Shown: positions 23,665 to 32,257 of the stretch, in pieces
How positions within the stretch are numbered: the stretch's first letter is position 1
How the letters are laid out: every line of letters starts with the position of its first letter
Assembly: GCA_944372345.1 (NCBI GenBank)
Contig: CALVYT010000038.1
Location: forward strand, 141,068-205,067
Origin: an uncultured Clostridia bacterium
Lineage (GTDB): Bacteria > Bacillota > Clostridia > Christensenellales > Pumilibacteraceae
DNA: 64,000 nucleotides
Direction: 5' to 3'
Notes under the pieces: model-generated
What the model was told of the DNA's origin: nothing
Seen by the model: only the letters and a program-made list of their open reading frames with translations
Databases searched by the model: none
Position numbers and translations under genes: made by a program

Positions 23665-24381
23665 ATGCGGATAAATAAATATCTGGCGGAGTGCGGGCTC
23701 GCAAGCCGCCGCAAATGCGAAGAATTCATCACGGACGGAAAAGTGTCCGTAAACGGGACGGTGGTGACCGATCTCGCCACGCAGATAAGCGCTTCCGACG
23801 TCGTGACCGTCGGCGGGAAGCGCGTTTCTCCCGTGACGAAGCACGTCTATCTTATGATGAACAAGCCCAAGGGCTGCGTGACCACCGTTTCGGACGACCG
23901 CGGCAGAAAGACGGTGATAGACATAGTCCGCGCCGATTTTCCCGATACGCGGCTCTTTCCCGTCGGCAGGCTCGATTACGATACGGAAGGTCTGCTTATT
24001 TTGACTACGGACGGCGATCTGTGCAACCGCATAACCCATCCGAGCAGCGAGATAGAAAAAATTTACGTCGCCAAAATAGAGGGACAGATATCCGAAAGCG
24101 AGCTTGCCGCCGTCCGCAAGGGCGTGACGATAGGCGGGCGCACTACGGGCAGATGCCGCGCGAAGAGGACGGCGTACGATCCCAAGACGGACATAACGAC
24201 GATAGAGATAGCCGTGCACGAGGGAATGAACAGAGAGGTGCGGCGGATTTTCGAGGCTGTGGGAAAGACGGTCACGTTCTTAAAGCGCATCGCGATAGGC
24301 GATCTGCGTATGCGCGGGGTGGACCGAGGCTCTTACCGCAGGCTGACGAAAGAGGAAACGGAATATCTTAAAAATATGTAA
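23665..24381 (+). CDS. rluB: 23S rRNA pseudouridine synthase, RluB/RsuA family
   Basis: 238 residues. An N-terminal S4 RNA-binding domain (MRINKYLAECGLASRRKCEE, residues 1-20) precedes the synthase domain with the catalytic aspartate in GRLDYDTEGLL, and MNKPKGCVTT and EGMNREVRRIF. It isomerises a uridine in 23S rRNA (RluB) or 16S (RsuA); scpAB neighbourhood favours RluB. The start at 23665 fits the S4 domain; upstream codons overlap the promoter. Confidence 0.93.
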   Translation: MRINKYLAECGLASRRKCEEFITDGKVSVNGTVVTDLATQISASDVVTVGGKRVSPVTKHVYLMMNKPKGCVTTVSDDRGRKTVIDIVRADFPDTRLFPVGRLDYDTEGLLILTTDGDLCNRITHPSSEIEKIYVAKIEGQISESELAAVRKGVTIGGRTTGRCRAKRTAYDPKTDITTIEIAVHEGMNREVRRIFEAVGKTVTFLKRIAIGDLRMRGVDRGSYRRLTKEETEYLKNM

Positions 24382-24415
24382 AAACAAAATTAAATGTCAA
24401 ACGGGGGATAATTGC

Positions 24416-24444
24416 TTGTTTTTCATTTTTTTTTGTTGTATACT
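24416..24444 (+). promoter_or_regulatory. Promoter of the biotin-dependent decarboxylase operon
   Basis: TTGTTT (24416-24421), 17-base spacer including a T-run, TATACT (24439-24444). A clear GGAGG (24467-24471) follows, eight bases before the ATG at 24480. Confidence 0.75.
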
Positions 24445-24479
24445 TTTACGGTAAGGAATATATTTCGGAGGTTTGATAA

Positions 24480-25838
24480 ATGAGTACCGGATTGAAAAGC
24501 GCGCTCGGTTCAGGCGCGCGCGTAACGAAAAAAGTACGCGCGGTCGTGGATTCCGTTATCGACGAGCAGTCGTTCGTCGAACTCGGCGCATTTATGGGCG
24601 GAGCAAACGAACTCGGCGAATACAGGGGTGAAGGCATCTATTGCGGACTTGCAACGATAGACGGCAGGGACGTCGCAGTGCTTGCCGTCAATCCCGAAGT
24701 GTTCTCCGGCGGTATTTCGCGCAAGGGCGCGGAAAAGGCGGCGGGTCTGGTCAGGCGCGCCTGCGACGCCGGTCTGCCTCTCGTTTCGTTTATAGATTCC
24801 GCGGGCGCGCGCGTCCTCGAGGGCGTGGATGCTCTCGACGGATACGACGCGATACTTTCCGCATATTGCAAAGCGTACGGAAGAGTTCCCGTGATCACGG
24901 CGGTGACCGGCAAGTGCTACGGTATGCTGACGTACCTTTCGGGCTTTTCCGATCTTTTCATAGCCGTCGAAAAGGCGGGCATATCCACCGCCGCACCTCT
25001 CGTCATATCGGGAGAAAAGGGCAAGGACTGCTCCAAAGCCAAAGTGCACTACTCGACGAGCGGTGCGGTCACCAATCTCGTAAAGGACGTTTCCGAACTG
25101 CGCGGGCTTATCACCGACGCGCTCGCGAGACTGTGCGACGGCGTCGGCGGGACGGACGACGATCCCAACCGCGTATGCGACGATCTTAAAACCTCGTCCG
25201 GAGTACGCGCCGTGATATCTTCCGCATTCGACGCCGGCAGCGCGCTCGAACTCCGCGGCGGGATCGCGCGTGAAGCCGTGACGGCGTTCGCGTCGCTGGA
25301 CGGCATCACTGTCGCCTGCGTCGGCGTGGAGGGCAAGCTGACGGCGAAAGGCGCAGCCAAAATAGCCGACTTTCTCAACACGGCGGATAATGCGGGCATA
25401 CCCGTAGTCAATCTCGTCGCCTGCACGGGCACGGTGGCAGACGCGGCGGAGGAAACGGGCGAGCTGATAAGGAACGTCGGAGATCTCGTCTATACTTACG
25501 ATAATCTCGACGTCGCGAAGATAACTCTCGTTTGCGGCAAGACCTCGGGTGCGGGATACACTATATTCGCTTCGCGCAGCGCGTGCGACTATGTGATCGC
25601 GTGGGAAAAGGCGGCGATCTCTCCGATGGAGAGCAAAGCCGCGGCATATATGCTCTACGGCAAACAGATCGCCAAGGCGAAAAACGCCGCCGCGGCGGAA
25701 AGAAAGTTCGCAAAGGTATACGCGGACGATAACAGCGCAATGGAAGCCGCGGAAAAGGGCTACGTCGATATGGTGATCGTTCCGCAGCATACCCGTCAGT
25801 ATCTGATAGCGTCGCTCCGTGCGATGATAAAGGGGTAA
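24480..25838 (+). CDS. Acyl-CoA carboxyltransferase subunit, methylmalonyl-CoA decarboxylase/12S-like, divergent
   Basis: 452 residues, against about 510 for MmdA or PccB. Two crotonase-fold halves are visible: FIDSAGARVLEGVDALDGYD in the first and GVEGKLTAKGAAKIADFL, KTSGAGYTIFASR and EKAAISPMESKAAAYMLY in the second. The usual oxyanion loop GPCAGGAxY reads GKCYGMLTYL, and the N-terminal acyl-CoA binding region is shortened, so substrate choice may differ. Expected role: move CO2 between a biotinyl carrier and an acyl-CoA. First gene of an operon with OadG-, biotin-carrier, OadB- and OadA-like genes. Confidence 0.85.
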   Translation: MSTGLKSALGSGARVTKKVRAVVDSVIDEQSFVELGAFMGGANELGEYRGEGIYCGLATIDGRDVAVLAVNPEVFSGGISRKGAEKAAGLVRRACDAGLPLVSFIDSAGARVLEGVDALDGYDAILSAYCKAYGRVPVITAVTGKCYGMLTYLSGFSDLFIAVEKAGISTAAPLVISGEKGKDCSKAKVHYSTSGAVTNLVKDVSELRGLITDALARLCDGVGGTDDDPNRVCDDLKTSSGVRAVISSAFDAGSALELRGGIAREAVTAFASLDGITVACVGVEGKLTAKGAAKIADFLNTADNAGIPVVNLVACTGTVADAAEETGELIRNVGDLVYTYDNLDVAKITLVCGKTSGAGYTIFASRSACDYVIAWEKAAISPMESKAAAYMLYGKQIAKAKNAAAAERKFAKVYADDNSAMEAAEKGYVDMVIVPQHTRQYLIASLRAMIKG

Positions 25839-25841
25839 ACT

Positions 25842-26240
25842 ATGTTCGGACTTATTCGGCTTTTTAGCGAAGCGGGAGAAACCGCCGGCGGCGCGGCGGA
25901 GACCGCCGACGAGGTGTATGGCGTAGGCACGATGGCGCTTTACAGTGTGATAGGATTCGTGCTTGTCATAGCGGTATTGATACTGCTCATCGTGCTTCTC
26001 GTGGTGTTCTCCAAAATACTGAACGCGATCCCGAGCGGAAAAACCAGGCAGGAAAAGCGGCAGCCTGCGGCTGTGCAGCCATCCGCTCCCGCGGCGTCGG
26101 ACGACGTCGAAGCGGAGACCGTAGCCGCGATAACGGCGGCAATTGCGGCATATTACGACGGCGCGCCTGCGGCTGCGCAGTCTGCGGACGAGGACGATAT
26201 ACCCGTTCCGTTCGTGATCAGATCCATCAGAAAACTTTAA
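25842..26240 (+). CDS. OadG/MmdD-like small membrane subunit of a biotin-dependent sodium pump
   Basis: 132 residues. A short N-terminal segment, one membrane helix (LYSVIGFVLVIAVLILLIVLLVV, about residues 33-55), an Ala/Pro/Gln linker and a conserved C-terminal piece ETVAAITAAIAAYY ending in VIRSIRKL. This is the layout of the gamma/delta subunit that holds the cytoplasmic carboxyltransferase to the membrane pump. It follows the carboxyltransferase by 3 bases. Confidence 0.85.
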   Translation: MFGLIRLFSEAGETAGGAAETADEVYGVGTMALYSVIGFVLVIAVLILLIVLLVVFSKILNAIPSGKTRQEKRQPAAVQPSAPAASDDVEAETVAAITAAIAAYYDGAPAAAQSADEDDIPVPFVIRSIRKL

Positions 26241-26256
26241 CGGAGGAAATATTAAA

Positions 26257-26622
26257 ATGCGTAAATTCAACGTGACCGTAAACGGCAAAACATACAGCGT
26301 GGAAGTGGACGAAGTGGGCGGCGCTCCCGCCGCTCCCGCAGCCGCGGCGCCCGTACAGGCGGCGGCTCCCGCCGCTCCCGCGGCGCCCGCAGCTCCCGTC
26401 GCTCCGGCGGGCGGCACTCCCGTGAAGTCTCCCATGCCCGGCGTGGTGCGCAAATTCGCGTTCGCGAACGGCGCGGCGGTAAAAGCGGGACAGCCCGTCG
26501 TCGTGCTCGAAGCGATGAAGATGGAAAACGACATCGTGGCGACCGCGGACGGCGTTATCACATACGCCGTGGAGATCGGCGCCAACGTGGAGACCGACGC
26601 CGTTCTCGCATATATAAAATAA
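26257..26622 (+). CDS. Biotin carboxyl carrier protein
   Basis: 121 residues. An N-terminal region (RKFNVTVNGKTYSVEV) resembles the lead-in of OadA/MmdC carriers. An Ala/Pro linker (about residues 22-52) gives a flexible arm, and the lipoyl/biotinyl domain carries EAMKMEND with biotin on Lys88. It shuttles CO2 between the carboxyltransferases and the membrane pump. Start preceded by GGAGG. Confidence 0.95.
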   Translation: MRKFNVTVNGKTYSVEVDEVGGAPAAPAAAAPVQAAAPAAPAAPAAPVAPAGGTPVKSPMPGVVRKFAFANGAAVKAGQPVVVLEAMKMENDIVATADGVITYAVEIGANVETDAVLAYIK

Positions 26623-26641
26623 TCGGCGGGAGGAAACTGTT

Positions 26642-27886
26642 ATGGTCATTCCTTCTGTCGCAGCAGGCGCAGGGCTGGAAAACCTCGGGACGAGCATGAA
26701 AGTCCTGTGGGAAAGCACGGGCTTTGCGCATTCGGGCGCCGACGGGCTGCCTTTTTGGGGCGCAAACTATGTGATGCTCGTCATCTCGTTCGTGCTGTTC
26801 TATCTCGCGATAGGCCGCGGCTTCGAACCGCTTCTTCTCATTCCCATCGCGTTCGGTATGATGCTTGCGAACGTGCCCGGCGCGTATGATGCACTTAGTG
26901 AGAAGCCTGTATACGAGGTCGCGGGCGACGTTACTTCTAACCTCGTGGCGTCCGGCGGGATATTCTACTATCTTTCCAAGGGCGTAGAGTGGGTGATATT
27001 CCCGCCGCTGATATTCCTCGCGATAGGCGCGATGACGGATTTCGGTCCGCTGATCGCCAATCCGAAGAGTCTTATAATGGGCGCGGGCGCGCAGCTCGGT
27101 ATATTCGTGACGCTGTTCGCGGGATATTTCATCTTCGGCAACAACGCGCAGTTGGCTTCCGCCGTCGCTATCATCGGCGGTGCGGACGGACCGACCGCGA
27201 TCTACGTCGCGACGCAGATGGGCGAAGCGGGCGAAGGCGGCCACCTTGCCGCGATCTCGATAGCGGCATATTCGTATATGGCTCTGATCCCCGCGATACA
27301 GCCGCCTATAATGAAGCTGCTCACGACGAAAAAGGAACGCTGCATCAGAATGAAGCAGATGAGAGCTGTCTCCAAGCGCGAGAAGATCATTTTCCCGATC
27401 GTGGTCGTAGTGCTCTGCGGGCTGTTCCTGCCGTCCGCTCTGCCGCTTATCGGCATGCTGATGCTCGGCAATCTGCTCAAAGAGAGCGGGGTCACGGGCA
27501 GGCTTGCGGATACGGCGAGCAACGGGCTGTGCAACGTCGTCACTATACTGCTCGGCGCCTGTGTGGGCTTCAAAGCGACGGCGAGCATATTCCTGCAACT
27601 CGAAACGCTGGAAATAATCGGACTCGGTCTGGCGGCGTTCGCGTTCGGAACGGCGGGCGGCGTGCTCATAGCCAAATTTATGAACCTGTTCCTCAAAGAC
27701 AAGATAAATCCTCTGATCGGAAGCGCGGGCGTTTCCGCCGTGCCTATGGCGGCGCGCGTTTCGCAGAAGGTGGGGCAGAAGTATGTTCCCGACAACTATC
27801 TGCTCATGCACGCGATGGGACCCAACGTGGCGGGAGTTATCGGCTCCGCGGTCGCGGCAGGTATACTGATCGCATTCTTCAAGTAA
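26642..27886 (+). CDS. oadB: Sodium-ion-translocating decarboxylase beta subunit
   Basis: 414 residues with about ten membrane segments. Typical landmarks of OadB/MmdB/GcdB are LLLIPIAFGMMLANVP, VAIIGGADGPTAIYVATQM (residues about 178-196) and NVVTILLGACVGFKATAS. The protein decarboxylates carboxybiotin and couples this to Na+ export. The symbol is for the family; whether the pump serves oxaloacetate, methylmalonyl-CoA or both is discussed in the findings. Confidence 0.93.
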   Translation: MVIPSVAAGAGLENLGTSMKVLWESTGFAHSGADGLPFWGANYVMLVISFVLFYLAIGRGFEPLLLIPIAFGMMLANVPGAYDALSEKPVYEVAGDVTSNLVASGGIFYYLSKGVEWVIFPPLIFLAIGAMTDFGPLIANPKSLIMGAGAQLGIFVTLFAGYFIFGNNAQLASAVAIIGGADGPTAIYVATQMGEAGEGGHLAAISIAAYSYMALIPAIQPPIMKLLTTKKERCIRMKQMRAVSKREKIIFPIVVVVLCGLFLPSALPLIGMLMLGNLLKESGVTGRLADTASNGLCNVVTILLGACVGFKATASIFLQLETLEIIGLGLAAFAFGTAGGVLIAKFMNLFLKDKINPLIGSAGVSAVPMAARVSQKVGQKYVPDNYLLMHAMGPNVAGVIGSAVAAGILIAFFK

Positions 27887-27903
27887 CATAAGGAGACGAG
27901 ATC

Positions 27904-29304
27904 ATGGCAAAAAGACCCGTGAAAATCATGGAGACCATTCTCCGCGACGCGCATCAGTCGCAGGCGGCGACGCGTATGCGCCTCGATGAAATGCTCCCCG
28001 TTGCGGACAAACTGGACAAAATAGGATATTACGCTCTCGAAGCGTGGGGCGGCGCGACGTTCGACTCGTGCATCCGATTCCTCGGCGAAGACCCGTGGGA
28101 AAGACTGCGCGCGCTGCGTAAAGCCATACCCAACACCAAACTGCAAATGCTCCTCCGCGGTCAGAATCTGCTCGGTTACCGTCATTACAGCGACGACGTC
28201 GTGCGCAAGTTCTGCGAACTCACCGTCAAAAACGGCATAGACGTGCTGCGTATATTCGATGCGCTCAACGACGTGCATAACCTCGAAACGGCGATCACCG
28301 CCACGAAGGAGTACGGCGGAACGGTGGAAGCCGCCATATCGTATACGACGGGTCCCGTTTATTCGATGGACTATTACGTCAAACTCGCAAGAGAAATGAA
28401 AGCGATGGGCGCGGACATCATATGCATCAAGGATATGGTGAACCTGCTTCTGCCTTACGACGCGTACGACCTCGTCAAAAAGCTCAAAGACGAGCTGGAT
28501 ATGCCTATTCATCTGCATACGCACAACACGGCGGGCATCGGCGATATGACCAACCTCAAAGCGATCGAAGCGGGCTGCGACATCGTGGATACCGCGCTTT
28601 CGCCCCTCGGCAACGGTACGAGCCAGCCGGCGACCGAACCGCTCGTTGCGACGCTCAAAGGCACCGAGTACGATACAGGCATAGATCTGAAAAAGCTTAA
28701 CGAACTGACGGAATATTTCCGCGGAGTCGCAGACAGGCTCAAAGCGGACGGATTCCTCAGCGACAAGGTGCTGAAAGTGGACGTCAACGCGCTGATATAC
28801 CAGGTGCCGGGCGGCATGCTTTCCAACCTCATCAATCAGCTCAAAGAGCAGGGCAAGAGCGAGAAACTCGAAGAAGTTTTGCAGGAAGTGCCCCGAGTCA
28901 GAGCGGATCTCGGTTATCCTCCTCTCGTCACTCCGTCTAGCCAGATCGTCGGCACTCAGGCGGTGCTCAACGTCATAATGGGCGAGAGATACAAAATGGT
29001 CACCAAGGAGACCAAGGGAATGGTCCGCGGCGAATACGGCAAACTCGCGGTGCCGCCGTCGGAGGAAGTCATAAAAAAGATACTCGGCGACGAGCGTCCG
29101 ATAAAGTACAGCCCGCACGACCTTCCGCCCGAACTCGACAAGCTGCGCGACGAACTCGGTATGTATTACGAGCAGGAAGAGGACGTGCTGACTTACGCGC
29201 TGTTCCCGCAGGTATCCATGCCGTTCTTCAAGGCGCGTTACGCGCGTAAGCACGGAGTGGATATGTCCGTGTTCGACGACAAGGATCAAGTCCATCCCGT
29301 ATGA
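27904..29304 (+). CDS. oadA: Oxaloacetate decarboxylase alpha / transcarboxylase 5S-type carboxyltransferase without biotin domain
   Basis: 466 residues. The TIM-barrel carboxyltransferase signature is strong: IMETILRDAHQSQAATRM, EAWGGATFDSCIRFL, MLLRGQNLLGYRHY, the metal/lysine region IICIKDMVNLL and HLHTHNTAG. The C-terminal biotinyl domain of classical OadA (about 590 residues) is absent, and the separate carrier at 26257 presumably replaces it. Reaction: transfer of CO2 from oxaloacetate to biotin, giving pyruvate (or the reverse). It overlaps surE by four bases. Confidence 0.92.
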   Translation: MAKRPVKIMETILRDAHQSQAATRMRLDEMLPVADKLDKIGYYALEAWGGATFDSCIRFLGEDPWERLRALRKAIPNTKLQMLLRGQNLLGYRHYSDDVVRKFCELTVKNGIDVLRIFDALNDVHNLETAITATKEYGGTVEAAISYTTGPVYSMDYYVKLAREMKAMGADIICIKDMVNLLLPYDAYDLVKKLKDELDMPIHLHTHNTAGIGDMTNLKAIEAGCDIVDTALSPLGNGTSQPATEPLVATLKGTEYDTGIDLKKLNELTEYFRGVADRLKADGFLSDKVLKVDVNALIYQVPGGMLSNLINQLKEQGKSEKLEEVLQEVPRVRADLGYPPLVTPSSQIVGTQAVLNVIMGERYKMVTKETKGMVRGEYGKLAVPPSEEVIKKILGDERPIKYSPHDLPPELDKLRDELGMYYEQEEDVLTYALFPQVSMPFFKARYARKHGVDMSVFDDKDQVHPV

Positions 29305-30041
29305 GGATACTTCTCACCAACGACGACGGTATAGAGTCCGTCGGACTACGCGCCCTTTCAGAAAGATTGGGTGCCGGACACGAAATATATGTCATCGCTC
29401 CCGCAACGCAAAGATCCGCTGCGGGACATGGCATATCCGTGCATTCTCCGTTGTCCTACGGAGTCCTCGATCCGGGCGGCTGCCGTATGCGTATAGCCGT
29501 AGACGGGACTCCCGCGGACTGCGTCAAACTGGCAGTCCTGTACTTTATGAAAGACAGGCTGCCCGATTTGGTTATAGCGGGGATCAACGAGGGGTCCAAT
29601 GTCGGCAGCGATGTCATATACAGCGGTACGGTGAGCGCCGCGCTCGAAGGCGCATATATGGGAGTGCGTTCGATCGCCGTCAGCAACAGCGACAGGGCGT
29701 TTCTCGACGGATACGCTTTTGCAGCCGATTTCATAGCGGATAATCTCAATGTGTTTTCTTCACTGCATATGCCGGACTATACTGCGCTGAATATAAACTA
29801 TCCCGGTGAAAAGCACCGCGGTTCGGCAATCGTTCCGGTAGGAAGGAACAGATATTCGGACAGTTTCCGCGAAGTGGGGGCGAACGTTCTGCAAATAGGC
29901 GGACAGCCGCTCGACGAGGAAACGGACGGAGAGACTGACGTTTCGCAGGTGCGCCGCGGGTTCGTGACGATCTCCCCGGTCACACTCGATATGAACGATT
30001 ATGCGCTGCTCTCGCGGCTGAAAGGAGAATTTTCGACGTGA
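29301..30041 (+). CDS. surE: 5'/3'-nucleotidase SurE
   Basis: 246 residues. A metal-dependent phosphatase of nucleoside monophosphates. The N-terminal MRILLTNDDGIES contains the Asp-Asp metal site; PATQRSAAGHG and AGINEGSNVGSDVIYSGTVS supply the Ser and Asn ligands and the phosphate site. Normal length. Overlaps oadA upstream (ATGA) and the flavoprotein downstream (GTGA). Confidence 0.96.
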   Translation: MRILLTNDDGIESVGLRALSERLGAGHEIYVIAPATQRSAAGHGISVHSPLSYGVLDPGGCRMRIAVDGTPADCVKLAVLYFMKDRLPDLVIAGINEGSNVGSDVIYSGTVSAALEGAYMGVRSIAVSNSDRAFLDGYAFAADFIADNLNVFSSLHMPDYTALNINYPGEKHRGSAIVPVGRNRYSDSFREVGANVLQIGGQPLDEETDGETDVSQVRRGFVTISPVTLDMNDYALLSRLKGEFST

Positions 30042-31246
30042 AAGTCGGGATAATCGGCGGCGGCGCCGCGGGTCTTGCCGCCGCGGCGTTCTGCGGCGGA
30101 GATACCGCGATCGTGGAGCGCAACGAAAAAGTCGGTAAAAAACTTTACATAACGGGCAAGGGAAGATGCAATCTGACCAACAATTGTGCTCTCTATGAAT
30201 TTTTTCCGAATATAGTGCGCGGTGAAAAGTTTATGATAAGCAGTCTGACCGCATTCCCTCCGCAGGCTCTGATGGAGTTTATGGGGGAGAACGGTCTGAG
30301 GCTCAAAACGGAGCGCGGGGGAAGGGTATTCCCGGCAAGCGACAAATCGAGCGACGTGATAAAGACGCTTTTACGCGCGGCGGAGGATCGCGGCGCGAAG
30401 ATACTGCTCGATACGCGCGTGCTCGGCGTGACGAAAGACGGCGGCGGCTTCGCCGTTCATACGGATAAGGGCGATCTGCGTTTCGACAGACTGATCGTAG
30501 CCACGGGCGGGCTCGGCTATCCGTCCACGGGTTCGACGGGCGACGGGTATGAAATAGCGCGCTCGTTCGGGCACAATATCGTTCCTGCCGTGCCGGGGCT
30601 CGCGCCGCTGCTGCTCAAAGACGACGTATCGCCTCTGCGCGGACTTTCTCTGCGCAACGTGCGGGCGACGGTGACCGCGGGCGGGAAGAGCGTTTCGGAA
30701 TTCGGGGAAATGCTGTTCACCGACGACGGGGTCAGCGGACCGATAATCCTCACTCTCGTCAGCAGGACGAACAGACTTCCGCTTGCGGGCGCGAAACTTT
30801 CGGTCGATCTCAAACCCGCACTTTCTCCCGATACGCTCGACGACAGACTGACGAGCGATCTCGGGGAAATGCGCAACAAGGATATTGCCAATATCTTGAC
30901 GATGCTGATGCCGAAAGCGCTGATACCGTATGTGCTCGAACGCAGCGGGGTCCCGCCGCACGTCAAGGGCAATTCGGTCACGCGGGCGCAGCGTTACGCC
31001 GTCGGTTTCTGTGTGAAAAATCTGACGTTCACGATCGAAAGAGCGGACGACGTCAAAAAGGCGATAATCACGTCGGGCGGCGTGGACTTGAAAGAAGTGG
31101 ATCCGCGCACGATGGAGAGCAAACTCGTGCCCGGGCTGTATTTTGCGGGAGAAGTCCTCGACGTCGACGCGCTCACGGGCGGATATAATCTGCAATGCGC
31201 GTTTGCGACGGGCAGGAGTGCCGGGATCGCGGCGGGGAGTAAATAA
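30038..31246 (+). CDS. NAD(P)/FAD-dependent oxidoreductase, HI0933/BaiN family
   Basis: 402 residues. N-terminal FAD-binding motif VGIIGGGAAGLAAA, then the family signature GKKLYITGKGRCNLTN and GGRVFPASDKSSDV; the C-terminal GLYFAGEVLDVDALTGGYNLQCAFATG (about residues 366-392) closes the FAD site. Function in the cell is not known for most members; some reduce bile-acid intermediates. The GTG start at 30038 overlaps surE; the stop overlaps aroH (TAATG). The flavoprotein-aroH-cmk-plsC-ispH order is common in Clostridia. Confidence 0.9.
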   Translation: MKVGIIGGGAAGLAAAAFCGGDTAIVERNEKVGKKLYITGKGRCNLTNNCALYEFFPNIVRGEKFMISSLTAFPPQALMEFMGENGLRLKTERGGRVFPASDKSSDVIKTLLRAAEDRGAKILLDTRVLGVTKDGGGFAVHTDKGDLRFDRLIVATGGLGYPSTGSTGDGYEIARSFGHNIVPAVPGLAPLLLKDDVSPLRGLSLRNVRATVTAGGKSVSEFGEMLFTDDGVSGPIILTLVSRTNRLPLAGAKLSVDLKPALSPDTLDDRLTSDLGEMRNKDIANILTMLMPKALIPYVLERSGVPPHVKGNSVTRAQRYAVGFCVKNLTFTIERADDVKKAIITSGGVDLKEVDPRTMESKLVPGLYFAGEVLDVDALTGGYNLQCAFATGRSAGIAAGSK

Positions 31247-31611
31247 TGAAAGTATATGCGATAAGAGGAGCAATAACGGTCGACGAAAATACGGAAGAGG
31301 CGATCTCTTCCGCGTCCGTTTCGCTGATAAAACGGATAAAAGAAAAAAACGTGTTCGACAGTGCGGTATGCATACTTATTTCGACTACGGCAGACATAAC
31401 TGCGGCATATCCTGCAAAAGCGGTCAGAGAATCCGGTATTTTGCCGGCGCCGTTGTTTTCGTGTATGGAGCCGGATATAGACGGAGCGCTGCCTATGTGC
31501 GTGCGTATGATGGTGACGGTGTGTTCGTCGGACGACTCGGCGGAAGCGCACCATGTTTATATGCGGGGAGCAGCTTCACTGCGCAGGGAGTTTGCCGATG
31601 AAGACGTTTGA
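31246..31611 (+). CDS. aroH: Chorismate mutase, AroH class
   Basis: 121 residues, the normal size for the Bacillus-type trimeric enzyme that converts chorismate to prephenate. Seen: YAIRGAITVDENTEEAI with the active-site arginine, STTADITAAYPAKAVRESG, PLFSCMEPDIDGALPMCVRM, and AHHVYMRGAASLRREF. GGGGAG lies before the ATG. It overlaps cmk by 14 bases. Confidence 0.95.
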   Translation: MKVYAIRGAITVDENTEEAISSASVSLIKRIKEKNVFDSAVCILISTTADITAAYPAKAVRESGILPAPLFSCMEPDIDGALPMCVRMMVTVCSSDDSAEAHHVYMRGAASLRREFADEDV

Positions 31612-32257
31612 CATTGCGATAGACGGACCTTCGGGCGCGGGAAAAAGTACGGTCGCGCGGCTGCTTGCCGAAAAACTCGGGATATTATATCTCGATACGG
31701 GCGCGCTTTACCGCGCGGTAGGACTGAAAGCCATGCGCTGCGGGTGGAGCGAGAACGACGAAGAGGTTGCAAAACAGCTCAAAAGCACCGACATTTCCGT
31801 TAAGACCGTCGGCGGCGAGCAGCGTGTTTATCTCGACGGAGAGGACGTCAGCCGCGCGATAAGGGAAAACCGCGTCTCCGATTACGGCAGCAGGTTCAGC
31901 GCGCTGCCGAGCGTCAGGGCGGTTTTGCTCGGAGTGCAGCGCAGGATCGCGGCGGAACGGTCGACGGTACTCGACGGCAGGGACATAGGGACCTGCGTGC
32001 TTCCCGACGCGGAATACAAATTTTATCTTACGGCTTCCGTTGAGACCCGCGCGAAGCGCAGATACGACGAACTGACGGCGCGGGGCGAGGACGTGTCTTT
32101 CGAGCGCGTGAAAGCGGATATAGAGGAGCGCGACGAACGGGATATGACGAGAGCGATCGCTCCTCTGAAAAAAGCGGAGGACGCGATAGAGATAAATTCG
32201 GACGATATGACCGCGGAACAGGTCGCGGAAAGGATGCTTGGATATATCGTAAAATGA
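31598..32257 (+). CDS. cmk: Cytidylate kinase
   Basis: 219 residues. Phosphorylates CMP and dCMP. Walker A DGPSGAGKST near the N-terminus, LYLDTGALYRAVGLKAM, LDGRDIGTCVLPDAEYKFYL and the C-terminal INSDDMTAEQVAERML are typical. The start at 31598 is supported by CAGGGAG upstream and by the beta-strand that must precede the P-loop. It overlaps plsC. Confidence 0.96.
   Translation: MKTFDIAIDGPSGAGKSTVARLLAEKLGILYLDTGALYRAVGLKAMRCGWSENDEEVAKQLKSTDISVKTVGGEQRVYLDGEDVSRAIRENRVSDYGSRFSALPSVRAVLLGVQRRIAAERSTVLDGRDIGTCVLPDAEYKFYLTASVETRAKRRYDELTARGEDVSFERVKADIEERDERDMTRAIAPLKKAEDAIEINSDDMTAEQVAERMLGYIVK

Noticed and set aside
24510..26585. Long minus-strand frame opposite the carboxyltransferase operon
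   Set aside because: Antisense shadow of three conserved genes; no start context and no recognisable domain.
25842..26622. Ala/Pro-rich stretches in the OadG-like and biotin-carrier genes as DNA repeats
   Set aside because: The periodicity is explained by protein linkers of Ala and Pro codons, normal for this complex.
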